Position numbers and translations under genes: made by a program. A stretch of 12,411 nucleotides of DNA from Cephalothrix spiralis (taxonomy: Eukaryota > Nemertea > Palaeonemertea > Archinemertea > Cephalotrichidae). Under the pieces are notes generated by a model. It was not told the origin of the DNA. It worked only from the letters and a program-made list of their open reading frames with translations, and did not search any database. Of this stretch, positions 1 to 10,038 are shown piece by piece; position 1 is the first letter of the stretch, and each line of letters starts with the position of its first letter. The stretch lies in the NCBI GenBank assembly GCA_032353305.1, contig JAUCNG010274406.1:1-12411 (forward strand), read 5' to 3'.

Positions 1-388
1 ACTCAACCGATTGGCATTTTTATGTTTTATGTTTTTTTAGTTATAATAAAAATCTATCTGCACCATGTTCATCTTTTGTTTTACATTAATTCTTTTACAA
101 TAATGCGCCAATGATGATGATGTGTTATGTGTTCATCAACCATTTTGGGTCTGTTTGCTAATAGACTATCTCTGCTGGAAGTGGAACAGATTTTTTTGAA
201 ATGCATGGTCCAATTTACGTTTTACGATATATTACTATTATGGTACCGGTATATGTTTACGGTAAATTATTTAGACCACGCGTTGTCCCAAAACGTGTAC
301 TAAGTTTCATTTTGAGGCACAGCACTAAATTTTTGGGTAATGATAGCTGATAACATACTCTTTCTTAATATGGCTTTTTTTAAATAGC
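1..388. other. Non-coding, left edge of the window
   Basis: I see no coding exon here. A short GATGAT run lies near 110-120, and the rest is AT-rich. A loose 7-bp inverted pair (AATTTAC near 213 and GTAAATT near 262) surrounds GGTACCGG-type sequence. There is nothing else I can support. Confidence 0.4.
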
Positions 389-460
389 TTAACTCGCCAC
401 TTTTGAGATATGTGCATGCGCTGTCGAGTTTTAGGGCCGCGCATGCGCAAACCTAAAATC
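389..460. promoter_or_regulatory. NRF1-type palindromic site in a GC-rich island (candidate promoter element)
   Basis: Positions 438-449 read CGCGCATGCGCA, a full match to the NRF1 consensus YGCGCAYGCGCR; NRF1 relatives include sea urchin P3A2 and Drosophila Erect wing. The core GCGCATGCGC (439-448) is a perfect palindrome. It is framed by TTTTAGG (429-435) and CCTAAAA (452-458), which share exactly the same centre of symmetry. A weaker match, TGTGCATGCGCT (411-422, 10 of 12), lies 27 bases to the left. In metazoans NRF1 sites mark promoters of housekeeping and mitochondrial-function genes. No gene is visible close by, so the gene it might serve is unknown. Confidence 0.5.
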
Positions 461-666
461 TTTTCACCTCAATTTGTTAATTAGGGGCATGTTTCTATCT
501 GTTCTATTGTTACAACTAGGGAAAACCATCCCAATTTATTATTATTTAGGTTTATTATAAATTTTATCTTTTCATACATTAATTTTTATAAGTATCTCTA
601 ATTTCTTGTATTCTGTATCATAACCGATTTTTTTTAAAAGTGTATTTAAATAGATGTCCGTTATAC

Positions 667-742
667 AAACTAGCCGTTTTCGATATATAAGCAAGACAAA
701 AATGTATATTTAGATTTCTTACATTTCAAAAACGGCTAGTTT
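667..742. repeat. 14-bp perfect inverted repeat with 48-base spacer
   Basis: AAACTAGCCGTTTT (667-680) is the exact reverse complement of AAAACGGCTAGTTT (729-742). The spacer is AT-rich and non-coding. The pair could be the ends of a very small foldback or MITE-like element or a hairpin in a transcript. There is no clear target-site duplication outside the arms. Confidence 0.65.
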
Positions 743-891
743 TAGGTCATACCTGTAAGTAAAATATGGTAGAATTTTTCAATAATATGGAATCCAATTA
801 ATTTGTCCAATCTAACTCATTTGTTTCATGACATACATGTAATATCAAATCAAAATCATTCAAGTCATTGCAGAGAAATATGTCAAAATAT

Positions 892-925
892 CAAAATTTG
901 ATCAAATTTTGGGTAATTTTTACCC
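892..925. repeat. 20-bp perfect palindrome joined to a GGGTAA/TTACCC hairpin
   Basis: CAAAATTTGATCAAATTTTG (892-911) is identical to its own reverse complement. It shares its last G with a second stem, GGGTAA (911-916) and TTACCC (920-925), around a three-base loop. No gene is near. It may be a cruciform-prone relic of a repeat. Confidence 0.6.
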
Positions 926-1093
926 GACCCTAGAGTTTTTAATAAGCCCTCAAGAATTGTTGACTTGGTAGCTGTGATTTATCTTCAGTTATAACTGTAA
1001 GAATTTTCAACCTCCCATCCCTGATCTTTAAAATTAATACAGGATCGTAACAACAAATTTCGGTAATCAAATCATATTCTAGTTCTAGGTTCG

Positions 1094-1186
1094 GAATAGG
1101 CCTATAGTATTATTATTAAAAAAATCAATATCTATATCACATTATTATTAAATAATAAAGCATTGATCTATACGTGTAGCCTATTC
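1094..1186. repeat. Imperfect foldback
   Basis: GAATAGGC (1094-1101) pairs with GCCTATTC (1179-1186), and inside it ATCAAT (1124-1129) pairs with ATTGAT (1162-1167). The arms differ by roughly an 11-base gap. The sequence between is rich in TTATTA. It is possibly a decayed foldback element; chance pairing in simple AT sequence is the alternative. Confidence 0.3.
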
Positions 1187-4100
1187 AATATTATAAATAT
1201 CTCTAACCAACTCAGGGTTGGGAGGAGATCCTATGCCTAAGGCCAATAGAAAGGCCTGGATCCTTACTGATATATACACAGTGAAAAACATATAACACAA
1301 ATATAAAATTTTCGATCTTCGACACACCCAAGATACTTGTTATAACTAAGTAAAAATATGGTAGATATTTTAGACTTTATTGCTTAATCAGTTCCATTAA
1401 TCAAAGGCGTATAATAGTAATTAACATTACAGTCATGCAGACTGGGACAGATAGTGTATTTATCAGCAACAATATATAGATACACAACCGGCTTATAGTG
1501 CAATGTTCTTGGCAATAAAATAATACAGTATGTTAAAATATTTTAATACGTCGGACGTGTTTTTCGATATAATAATAAAACGCGATTATCTAGCACCAAC
1601 ACTGTGTCATTACCCACAAGTAATAATAGTATAAAATGGCAGGATATTATTAGGACGAAGGTTTTTTCTTATAAAAATGATCAAAATTCGAAATCAGTGT
1701 GCGCTTTTTAGGCCATATTTTCGTCACTTAAATTGTAAAATTATCTAAATCGAAATTTTTAAAAATAATAGTACATTAGTAAACGAAGCATTAGATCCCC
1801 AGATTAGATCACATACGGTCATCTAGTTGCTTCAAAAAGTAACAAGAAGAGCATGGTATAATTCGAGGATTCGGTTACTAAGGTATTTAATAAAAAAATC
1901 ATTATGTTAAATATACCTTAACAAATGCTAATTCTGATAAATTAAATCAAAAGTTAATCCGAATTAAGAAAAGTGAAAATAAGCAGGTTTTAGGCCCTAA
2001 GCAAGTTATAGGCCTTACGCTAATTGGATGGATGGAATATGCTACCAGCAATTTAAAATTAAATTTTCCTGTTCCTGAAATTCGTATAACATGAAATGAC
2101 TCTAAATGACTTCTGAGTTCTAAAATACATGATATTAAAGTACCGAATATTGTACGAGTTTAAAAAAACCCAAAATATTTAGGCCTTAATAAAGATATCA
2201 GAATAATTTTTATTATAAAATTCAAACTAAAATACTACTTGCGGATCAAGAGGACACAGTACATAGTTAAGCAACTCTGAGTGTTATTCAAAAAGTTAAA
2301 TTCAAATAGTGTAATCTAATATAAGACTTAAACTGAAATTGAAGTCTTAAAATAGCCAATAATGTATAAAAATTGATGCCAATGTAACAAAGATATGTAA
2401 ACAGTAATCAATACATAAACCAGACAACACCTATATCTCTCTGTGAGACAGATTGTACACTAAAAAGAATCTGAAATTCACCCGATTTTTACGTAGTTAC
2501 ATGCAACGAGCAGAAATCAAATCAAAAATAAATTATGTAAATTACAAAATTATCAACAAAAAGTTGGTCTATAATGACCAATAATTAATATTATTAGTCC
2601 CTAAAGTTTCTATACCGGCCAGTAGTTGATTTAGACCACCGTCAATATATATATTCTTTCCAAATTAACGAGGAATTTAGCATTATATTTACGGGGGCCG
2701 TTAGGGTGGTAAATAAAACCCTCCATTGTTTTGAGAAAAATATACGAGTTAGGCTACTTTAATGATCTTAAATTTTGAATCATGAAATCAATGAAGTAAA
2801 TTTGACATATCTGATAATTTTGGAACCCGACTTCGGTAAAGAATATTCGGTTTCTACAGAAAATAAGCAAAATGTAAAAAGGACCAAGAAAAATGGATGC
2901 TTTTGACAATAAACCAAATTTAGTTCATTATTGATGGTAGCTCCTCAGATATTGTTCATTGTGAATTTTACTAGCTCATTTACGTGATTTATTGGTGATT
3001 AGTCTCATTTTTGCTCGTTGCCTGTTTTAGTAACTACGTGATTTAAGTCTAATCAGCAGTGATAACACCAAGACAGAAAGTGCATCTCCAGGATGGAATG
3101 TCGAGTTAATGTAGGCTTAACAATAACAGTAAACTGGACTGAGAAACATCATTCTGGTCATGGGTTGTTTGGCACCGCATCACAACCAGTAAAGACATGC
3201 ATCACAGGAATGTAAAATAAATAGATGCTTAACTCTTGCATTATTACGTCGAAAAGGCTAAAATGCATTTTGGACTGGAATAGCAGATATAAAATTTATA
3301 CACAACTCTAAAACTACACAATATTTCAATAGAATTTTTTACTAGCCCAACGTTCATACTGTTATCAAAACTTCATTAATATTAACGTTTATAAATAATA
3401 ATTTTTCTCACAGAATACAAACGAATTTAAAGCCTATAGATCCAAATACTTTTTCTGTGTATCACTTTGAATCGAAGAAAACATGCCCTTTAACGTGTCA
3501 AATACACATTAGTAAATCTTTAACAAATTTCGAGTCATTTAAGATCTATTAGGCTTTAATTCAATACTCTAAGGTTTTACGTTTAAATTACATGTTATCA
3601 TAGTAACAAGGATACTTAAAACTGGCGTTTCTTTCCGACAAAAGTTATGAATTACGAACATGGGTGGTATAAAATTAGGCATATAAAAATAATAGGCGTT
3701 ATAAGTTGGTCCATATGTATGGAATTAAAAAGGTTCATATAATACATCACATTAAAATGCATTTTTTGCAAACAATTTAAGATATGGGCCCAAAACAATC
3801 AAAATCACAGATTAAAGAAACGGAATATTGTGAATAAAATATCGATTATCAAAATATAAAGGAACAATCATAATGAAACTCTGTATCTCTACAAATCGTA
3901 CTCTGAATATTAACTCAGCCATGTTTTGTTCTTTTTACTGACCTTTATGAAGGGATTTAACTAACGTACTGTATTTTATTTTAGATATCAGAATATACGA
4001 CAAATTGACAATACTCATTTATTACTGGGATAAGACAGTTTAAAGTTAATCTCCAGTTCATAGAATTTAGCTGTTTAAAACCACTCTGTATTTTATTTTG

Positions 4101-4290
4101 GAATGTGTGCATATATATTTATAAATGAAGCATTTCTTAATAGTTTGACATATACAAAGCTAATAATTTGCATTTATTTTCATATGAAAGACAAGCTGAT
4201 AATTATATACTCTAATTTGCTACTAACTTCACTTTATAAGCGACTGAGATACAAAATATTGAATTAAAAGCGAAAGCACAGTTATCTCAA
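1187..4290. other. Long non-coding AT-rich interval
   Basis: I see no exon, tRNA or recognisable mobile-element end in this interval. It holds scattered GGCC words (about 1227, 1242, 1709, 1991, 2011, 2179, 2618, 2696 and 3787), an imperfect 18-bp tandem pair at 1984-2019 and a short stem AGGGT/ACCCT at 2703-2722. The words TATACCGG and ATTTAGACCAC near 2611-2639 echo sequence near 243-279, possibly as scraps of one repeat family. Confidence 0.35.
1984..2019 (+). repeat. Two imperfect 18-bp tandem units containing TAGGCC
   Basis: CAGGTTTTAGGCCCTAAG is followed directly by CAAGTTATAGGCCTTACG, matching at 14 of 18 positions. This is a small local duplication in non-coding DNA with no known role. 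Confidence 0.45.
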
Positions 4291-7099
4291 GGGTGGTTAA
4301 AACTACCCCTGTGTACAGGAAAGAAATGCCACGCGAGTGAAACATATTACCAAAAGAAAGTCACTTCAGAAAAGGATAATTCATTACCTATTTCATACTA
4401 CATAAATCTCTTAATAAGTCAAAAATTAATTGTCAAATTTCATGAACTGACAGTAAACGACATCAATTAATTATGTTCTTATCCCTGGCCTAAGTGACAA
4501 CATGTAACATCTGCTCATTAATAATTTAATGACATTTTGCATAATAGTAAAAAATCGACCCAGGAATACTGTATGTTTCAATCATTAGCCCTCCTAGTCG
4601 CAAGCCAAAAACAGTTAAAATATTAATTTATATAATTTTCCAATTCCTATCCCTAATAAAGAATTTCATGGATTATATGGAAAATACGTACGCAGCTGAT
4701 ATCGTACTTGTGCATCAAGTCATTTCTCCTTTAATTGTGTTAAAATTACCAGACGCGATACAAAAAAGCAAGCGCCAAAGGCGCTAGTCGAAATTTTGCC
4801 TTTTAGTGCGAAAATAAGGCATAACAATTATCTATTGACCAAACAAAGGACATCATTAAAACAAGTAGGACAGAGAACTTTAAGTAGGTCAACTGGGAGG
4901 GCTGAATTATTAATCTCTCGATTATTCAAATTCCCAATTTTGAAGAGGATAATGTGATATTTCTCTTAAGCATTGCACTTGCATATCAAAGTTGATTACA
5001 ATAAATATATAACTAACAATAAAGCACCATTATAAATAGGCAAAGAAATTGGTTTACGAAACATTGAAAGCTAAAAATGCAGATTTTGTTACCGAAACAT
5101 ATAATACATTGAAGTAGTAAAATGAAAATGGTCCCTCGAACATGTAAATAAATAGCTTTATACGAAGCAATAGCAGTCTACGTTATATTTAAAGATAGTA
5201 GAGAATGCCCAATAATACCAAATGTGTTGCTGAAACACGTTATTCTTATAAGAAAAAGATTAAGCATATATTTTAAAATTTACATCGATTAAAATCTATT
5301 AATATCATTTCTGAAGTATACGTCAAATAACGTAACAAAACAACATTCCTTATGTTTCAGTGGACATATTTCCCATAAAGTGAGACATTGAAGTTAAAAA
5401 TTCTAGTTAAAAGGATTTAAATCAAGTTCGAATCCTGACAATTGAATTTAAACGAACATGCCATGTTGTTAAGTTACAATATATTTTCATGCTATCATTT
5501 CATTAGGTATAGATTGGACCAAATCATTTTAAAATCACCATAATACTGATTATTATCATCAGTACATCATAAACAATAATTCAAAATTTCAGTAAATAAT
5601 TTCATTTACCAATCATATCATTAAAATTAAACAATTCATCAACAGTTATATATACAAAACATTTTTTCGCGTAAACTACTATACTCTAAATTAAATCATT
5701 TAAATCATAGATAAAATCAACCAGTTGCATACAGTGTAATCTATGGCACAGACAAAATATGACTTTAAAATCAAGTGAATCATAAGACTAGATCATTAGA
5801 CAATCATTTAATAGGGAGTGATGAAGTGCTTGACCAGCAAATTTACGAAGCAAAACCATACTAAACTACATTATTTTTGACATGAAAGTGAAAAGATTTA
5901 AATGCAAAACGTATAATTTGATTACAACAACAACTGTCAACTAAGTGCATTGATTTTACAGGACTCTTGCTGAAATCCTTCATTTTAAAACAGTTAATAT
6001 CAATATGTGCATTCTCTGATAAGTGACAAATAATTCAGAGTCTAACTAGAGGTATGTGGGACCATAATAACGTTAGTGATTTTTAAACAGAAACATTAAC
6101 GTTGTCGATCTTTCGATTCGATCTGAGGTTTAATTAGGAAATGTCCATTGGTCTAACGAGGTGTGGTATAAACAAAATGTAAATAGCAGCAGATGAGTAG
6201 TATTAACAGTTCGCTAAGAATTAGCGATGTCAACAGTCATTAAATAAAACTAGGCCTAAATTTATAAATTATAAATTTATAAGGCTTTATCTTATTTTAA
6301 CCCGTACACATTTTCGTTGACCCGTAGACAGTTTAATACTTTTTTTGCATGTCTTAGCTCTTGACCTAAAAAATTAGGATCACCCGTTAGATTTTTAAGA
6401 TAGTGATTGGTGTAACAGAAATAATATTTTGAGGGATATCATTATCTATGGCGAAGTCGAAACAATATCCCTTCGTTAGTGTCTCATTCTAATACGTGCA
6501 AACTGCAAAGGTCATAAAGAGCAGTGAATTAAGTCAACATTAATATTAAACCTCTAACACGCTGTTGGTTTAAAATAACTTTAAAATAACAGAAATATAT
6601 AAATCTAAAACAAAACAAGACAAAAACAATCAGCACATTTTTTCAAGATAGTACATTTAACAACGCTAGAGGCTTGGTAGTAGTATGATTCCGCTTCGAT
6701 TAATAGAGGGAGACAATAGAATAATAATAGGTTAACATTGGTTAGGATTATTCTCTGTAATTAATCATATATAGATAGATAAAATATCTCTTTAATTTAT
6801 AAATCTATTACAATAAGTATTGTAGCATACAATAACATATATATGGACTGGTCCTCAGTAACTAATTATTCTAATCAATAATAATCATATCAAAATTTAT
6901 TCTTTAACTGTGATATAAGAGATAAAATGTAAACTTTCACCACAAAATCTAAATACAAATCAACAGTGTATAGGATTTTCAATCATATGTGAGACAAATT
7001 AATTATTAGTAAATCAACAAAATTTACATTAGATTATTTTCACAAAATAACTTCAGAGCAAAATGCAAATATGTAAGGAACACATAATTTTTGAAGTAA
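4291..7099. other. Non-coding AT-rich interval downstream of the BTB/zinc-finger gene
   Basis: There is no exon. Small structures are an 8-bp stem with one G-T pair (4291-4308), the GC-rich stem AGCGCC-AAA-GGCGCT (4771-4785), a stem AACGTTAGTG/CATTAACGTT (6069-6103, 9 of 10), a 10-bp stem TAAATTTATA/TATAAATTTA (6257-6279) and two tandem copies of TTTAAAATAAC (6569-6590). Some of this could be 3' UTR if the transcript is longer than I propose. Confidence 0.35.
4771..4785. repeat. GC-rich perfect hairpin in AT-rich DNA
   Basis: AGCGCC (4771-4776) and GGCGCT (4780-4785) form a perfect 6-bp stem with an AAA loop. It is much richer in G and C than its surroundings. It may be the remnant tip of an inverted-repeat element; no longer arms are visible. 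Confidence 0.4.
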
Positions 7100-7623
7100 C
7101 AAATTAAACATTGAGACAATTTATTTACATTTTCATTCCAATTATTTTAATTCAGCTTTATCATGGCAATTATTGATATTCATTAAAAGAATCAATAGTA
7201 GGAATATAAGGTGGCAGGAATGTTTATTTTCACTAAGAAAGAAAAAAGTATAATTTCTAGATTAATTTTGAATAAATTATCTCAATGTCTTTTAATAAAT
7301 TCATAAATCTTCAATAACCTCATTGTATGGGTTAAATATGCTTCTAATGCTATATTATATATAGCTGTAAAAATATGGTTCGTTAAAGATATAGAATATA
7401 ACTAATCTGCTAATTAACGGTAACTAATTTCACTACTTGGACTAGTATTTCTCTTTAAATTATAAAATAAATGCAGCCAGACATGAACCAGGTAGAAATA
7501 GTGAGTTGGCACTAAACTAGTGAGACAGAGTGATCGAAAATATAGCATCCTAACCTGGTACACGACTTGCATTGGGATGATTAAGAGACTATGAATGTAT
7601 AATAAGAATCCATCTTCACTAAC
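7100..7623 (-). other. Probable 3' UTR of the BTB/zinc-finger gene
   Basis: This AT-rich stretch follows the TGA stop at 7626-7624 and has no open frame. Minus-strand AATAAA hexamers lie at 7228-7223 and 7125-7120, with more further down (for example 6901-6896). The hexamer at 7125-7120 is followed by a T/GT-rich minus-strand stretch and is the better candidate, giving a UTR of roughly 500-520 nt. In DNA this AT-rich such hexamers occur by chance, so the true end is uncertain. A 7-bp inverted repeat (ACCAGGT 7488-7494 with ACCTGGT 7553-7559) could form a small stem in the UTR. Confidence 0.5.
7120..7129 (-). promoter_or_regulatory. Candidate poly(A) signal overlapping a Pumilio-type motif
   Basis: On the minus strand the bases read TGTAAATAAA, so a PUF/Pumilio-type recognition sequence (TGTAAATA, 7129-7122) overlaps the poly(A) hexamer AATAAA (7125-7120). 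The site is about 500 nt past the stop codon. The match is exact, but both motifs are A/T-rich and short, so chance is a real alternative. Confidence 0.35.
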
Positions 7624-9428
7624 TCATTCAGCAACGACAATTGTTTTAGCTTCAGGATCAATACCCTCTTGATGCGATCTCATGTGCGCTTGAAACCAGC
7701 CAAAGGTTTTATATTTGGTGTTACATACAGGACAGGTAATTTGTACCCTCTGGGCGTCATGATTATTCTTGTAGTGTTGTTTCAAGTCCAACATTGAACC
7801 ATACATGATGCCACAGGTTTGACACTCAAAATTTCCCTTTTGGTCTGTACTATGGATAACTTTATGATCTTTAAGTGCTGAAGTGGAATGAAATTTTGCA
7901 TCGCACTCATCACAGTCAAAGCTAACAGCATCTGACGGGAGTGGTACGTCATGTGCATAAAACATATGGAATGGCATCTCTGATTGGCTAGCAGTGGTGA
8001 AGTAACACTTATCGCAATTGTAAAGTGTTTCACTGCTCTCCTGATCTTCGGCTACTTTCCGCATCTCGGCACAACTTTCTTGCACTAATGATTTTTCTTT
8101 GGGATTCTTAACATGAACTAAACGTTTCTCACAACTTTTAATGTGCATAACACATATTTGCATAGTTTCAAACCTAGCAGAACAATAGCAGCAGACATGA
8201 AAAGTCTGCGATGAAAGCTTTTCAGGGGATGCAGCATCCGCAGCATCATTTGGTTGCATCTGGACTGACAATCGACCAACGAATACTTCATTATCTAAAT
8301 CTTCCGCTGATTCTATGTGAGAATTTCGAACAGCGATCGGATTATCGCCAGGTCTAAGAGATAATACACGAAGGTGTTTGACATACTCGCTTCCCTCTTC
8401 TGTCGGTACACTGGTATGGGATTTTGTAAGATGTTTCTGGCATGTTTCAAAGCAGGGGAATCGATAAAAACAAATACCACAAAGGAACGAAAAACGCCCG
8501 CTTTTGTGCAATACTGTACGTTTAGGACATCGAGGAGGTTTTGGAGATGCAGAAGCTTGACTATTAACATTACTGGTATTATTGTTATTATACTCAGTCT
8601 CTGATTTATCATCATGAAACATTTGCTCAATACGATTTATAATACCGCAGGATAAGTTGACTGTTTTATTCTTAACTTCTGGTAATACCATAGTGTCGTG
8701 TACATCTAATATCTTATTGATGAAGTCCCCAACATCATTGGACGTTGTAGTTGTAGCTTCTTCTGAATTCAAGGAATTTATTATCTTGTCAAAATCAGGA
8801 GGTGTTTCTTTTGGCGTTTTCTTCACTTTAGTTTCGGTTTCATTTTCTTCTACTACGTGTACCTTTTCCTCATTTTCACTCTCAGCCTCACCATTTTCTT
8901 TCTTTATTTCTTTCACCTTCATATTATGGACTTCGTCTTCATCAATGCCATTAGTGGACGGACTTTTTGCACACTCTGATCCTCCATTCTTCATCTCCTG
9001 ACTTAAATTACTGCACATAGAATCAGCTTCTGCATCATTTTGCACATCGATCGAATCTACGGTTGATTCTGCACTTTCTGGACTTCCATTACCCAAGTCA
9101 TTTCCATCGGCATCGGTTCTCTCATACTTCGGTCTGAGTCTCGCCGCGATATCCTCTAAATTAGGCCTCTTCAGGTAACGTTTCTTAGTAGGCAAAACTT
9201 CTTTCTTCACCGGCGCTGGACTAACAGATCTTGAGCGCTGCTGACGTGACGTGCTGTCTTCAATATATCTTTCGCACATATCACGGATTTTCTGCATTTT
9301 TAGAACTTTAGCGGCTGAGAGGATATCGCGGACATTTTCTAGGTCCACTCGAAGTACTCCATTATACATGTAGTTCAGAATTTCGAGAACTGCATAACCC
9401 TTGCATGGAACTTGAACTGTAACTGGAT
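7624..9428 (-). CDS. BTB/C2H2 zinc-finger (ZBTB-type) protein, 3'-terminal coding exon (partial)
   Basis: This is probably a nuclear, sequence-specific transcription regulator: in this family the BTB domain dimerises or recruits corepressors and the fingers bind DNA. Residue numbers count from an in-frame intronic ATG at 9471, so exon residues begin at 16. Residues 16-72 are the C-terminal half of a BTB fold (ILNYMYNG, VDLENVRDILSAAKVL, CERYIE). Residues 73-118 are basic, with KKRYLKRP as a possible nuclear localisation signal. Residues 119-320 are a polar, acidic linker. Six fingers follow, with ligands C331/C334/H347/H352, C427/C430/H443/C447, C486/C489/H502/H507, C520/C523/H536/H540, C550/C553/H566/H571 and C580/C583/H596/H600. 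Finger 2 is C2HC. The tail ends 15 residues after the last histidine. The 5' edge is set by a splice acceptor rather than the ATG, because the BTB domain is cut in mid-domain there; the first codon is split (phase 1). VKKE (88-91) and IKKE (189-192) fit the SUMO consensus. The family call is firm; I cannot name the orthologue. Confidence 0.9.
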
Positions 9429-9450
9429 CTGAAAATTTTAAAAACAACAT
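9429..9450 (-). other. 3' splice acceptor of the terminal exon
   Basis: Read on the minus strand, a T-rich tract (GTTGTTTTTAAAATTTTCAG) ends in AG at 9430-9429, directly before the codons that continue the BTB domain. The exon therefore starts at 9428 with AT, which completes a codon whose first base lies in the previous exon (a phase-1 intron). The open frame runs on upstream to an ATG at 9471, but the 14 extra residues (MYTCNILMLFLKFS) do not look like BTB sequence and are best read as intron. Confidence 0.82.
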
Positions 9451-9832
9451 AAGAATGTTGCAGGTGTACAATAATAAATAATTATTTTGATCGTCCGAAA
9501 AAAAAAATTTTTCGTCTTACTGATGCCCTCACTTTTCCTTGATTTTTCAAAGAAGAATCAGATAAAAAAATAAAATGATTTTAATAGATATGATAATGAC
9601 CAATGCATTGATGGATTTTGATGACCGGACTATACAACAATTTTGAGGGTTTCAGGGGGCAAAACTCTTAGAAGCTCAGCAATTTTATAACACTTTTCCC
9701 TGACCTTTTACTAAGACTTCCAATGATTTTCAGAAAACACCTTTTCAACATTTTCTCGATATGCTCTTTTGTCATTTTTATACTTTATTACTCTTATTAT
9801 ATATATACATGAAAATTCTTGATTTAAAAAAA

Positions 9833-10038
9833 CATCTTGAAATGACTGGATGACATTCAGCCGTGACATCTTTCCCAAACCGGCCAAAAGCTCAGCCACG
9901 ACAAATATTTTGGCCTTAAAAATATGCTTAAATTTGCTTAAAAATTTGCGGAATTCTTTGTCCATGTGTTTTAAAATAAGGGAGGTTTTCATGAAATATA
10001 GGATTCCTATTCTTTATTGGAAAAGTAGAAAATACAGG
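9833..10038 (+). repeat. Diverged dispersed repeat, copy A
   Basis: This stretch aligns in the same orientation with 10886-11086. Shared landmarks in the same order are CTTGAAA, then GGATGACA, a CG-containing stretch, an AAAATATG block, a run of AAATTT words, and AGGATTCCTAT followed by GGAAAA and a closing AGGA. The two copies are nearly the same length (206 and 201 bases). Identity is about two thirds by eye in the best part. The minus-strand frame across it shows no known domain, so it is more likely an old transposon fragment than an exon. Confidence 0.5.

Larger units (their letters stand above)
461..1093. other. Non-coding AT-rich stretch carrying the two palindromic sites
   Basis: Apart from the inverted repeat at 667-742 and the palindrome cluster at 892-925, I find no exon or RNA gene. 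A 23-codon frame at 489-560 (MFLSVLLLLQLG at its start) looks hydrophobic, but it is too short and too isolated to call. Confidence 0.4.

Noticed and set aside
489-560. A 23-codon hydrophobic small frame on the plus strand
   Set aside because: It is too short, has a weak start context and no neighbours; it is expected by chance.
5350-5445. tRNA- or SINE-like A box and B box (GTTCGAATCC near 5426)
   Set aside because: The T stem has a mismatch, there is no matching acceptor stem, and the A-to-B spacing of about 73 bases is too long.
5541-5564. TAATACTG seed resembling the miR-8/200 family, next to a 7-bp stem
   Set aside because: The rest does not match the mature microRNA and there is no precursor-length hairpin.
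7063-7070. Octamer motif ATGCAAAT
   Set aside because: It is a single short A/T-rich match in AT-rich DNA with no supporting context.
8657-9001. A 114-codon plus-strand frame rich in S, F and T
   Set aside because: It is the antisense shadow of the acidic linker of the BTB/zinc-finger exon.
9429-9471. In-frame ATG at 9471 as the true start of the protein
   Set aside because: It would leave a BTB domain lacking its first half, and a clear AG acceptor lies between it and the conserved sequence.
9711-9992. A 93-codon minus-strand open frame with F- and K-rich repeats
   Set aside because: It overlaps diverged repeat copy A, has no known domain, and the other copy does not keep the same frame.
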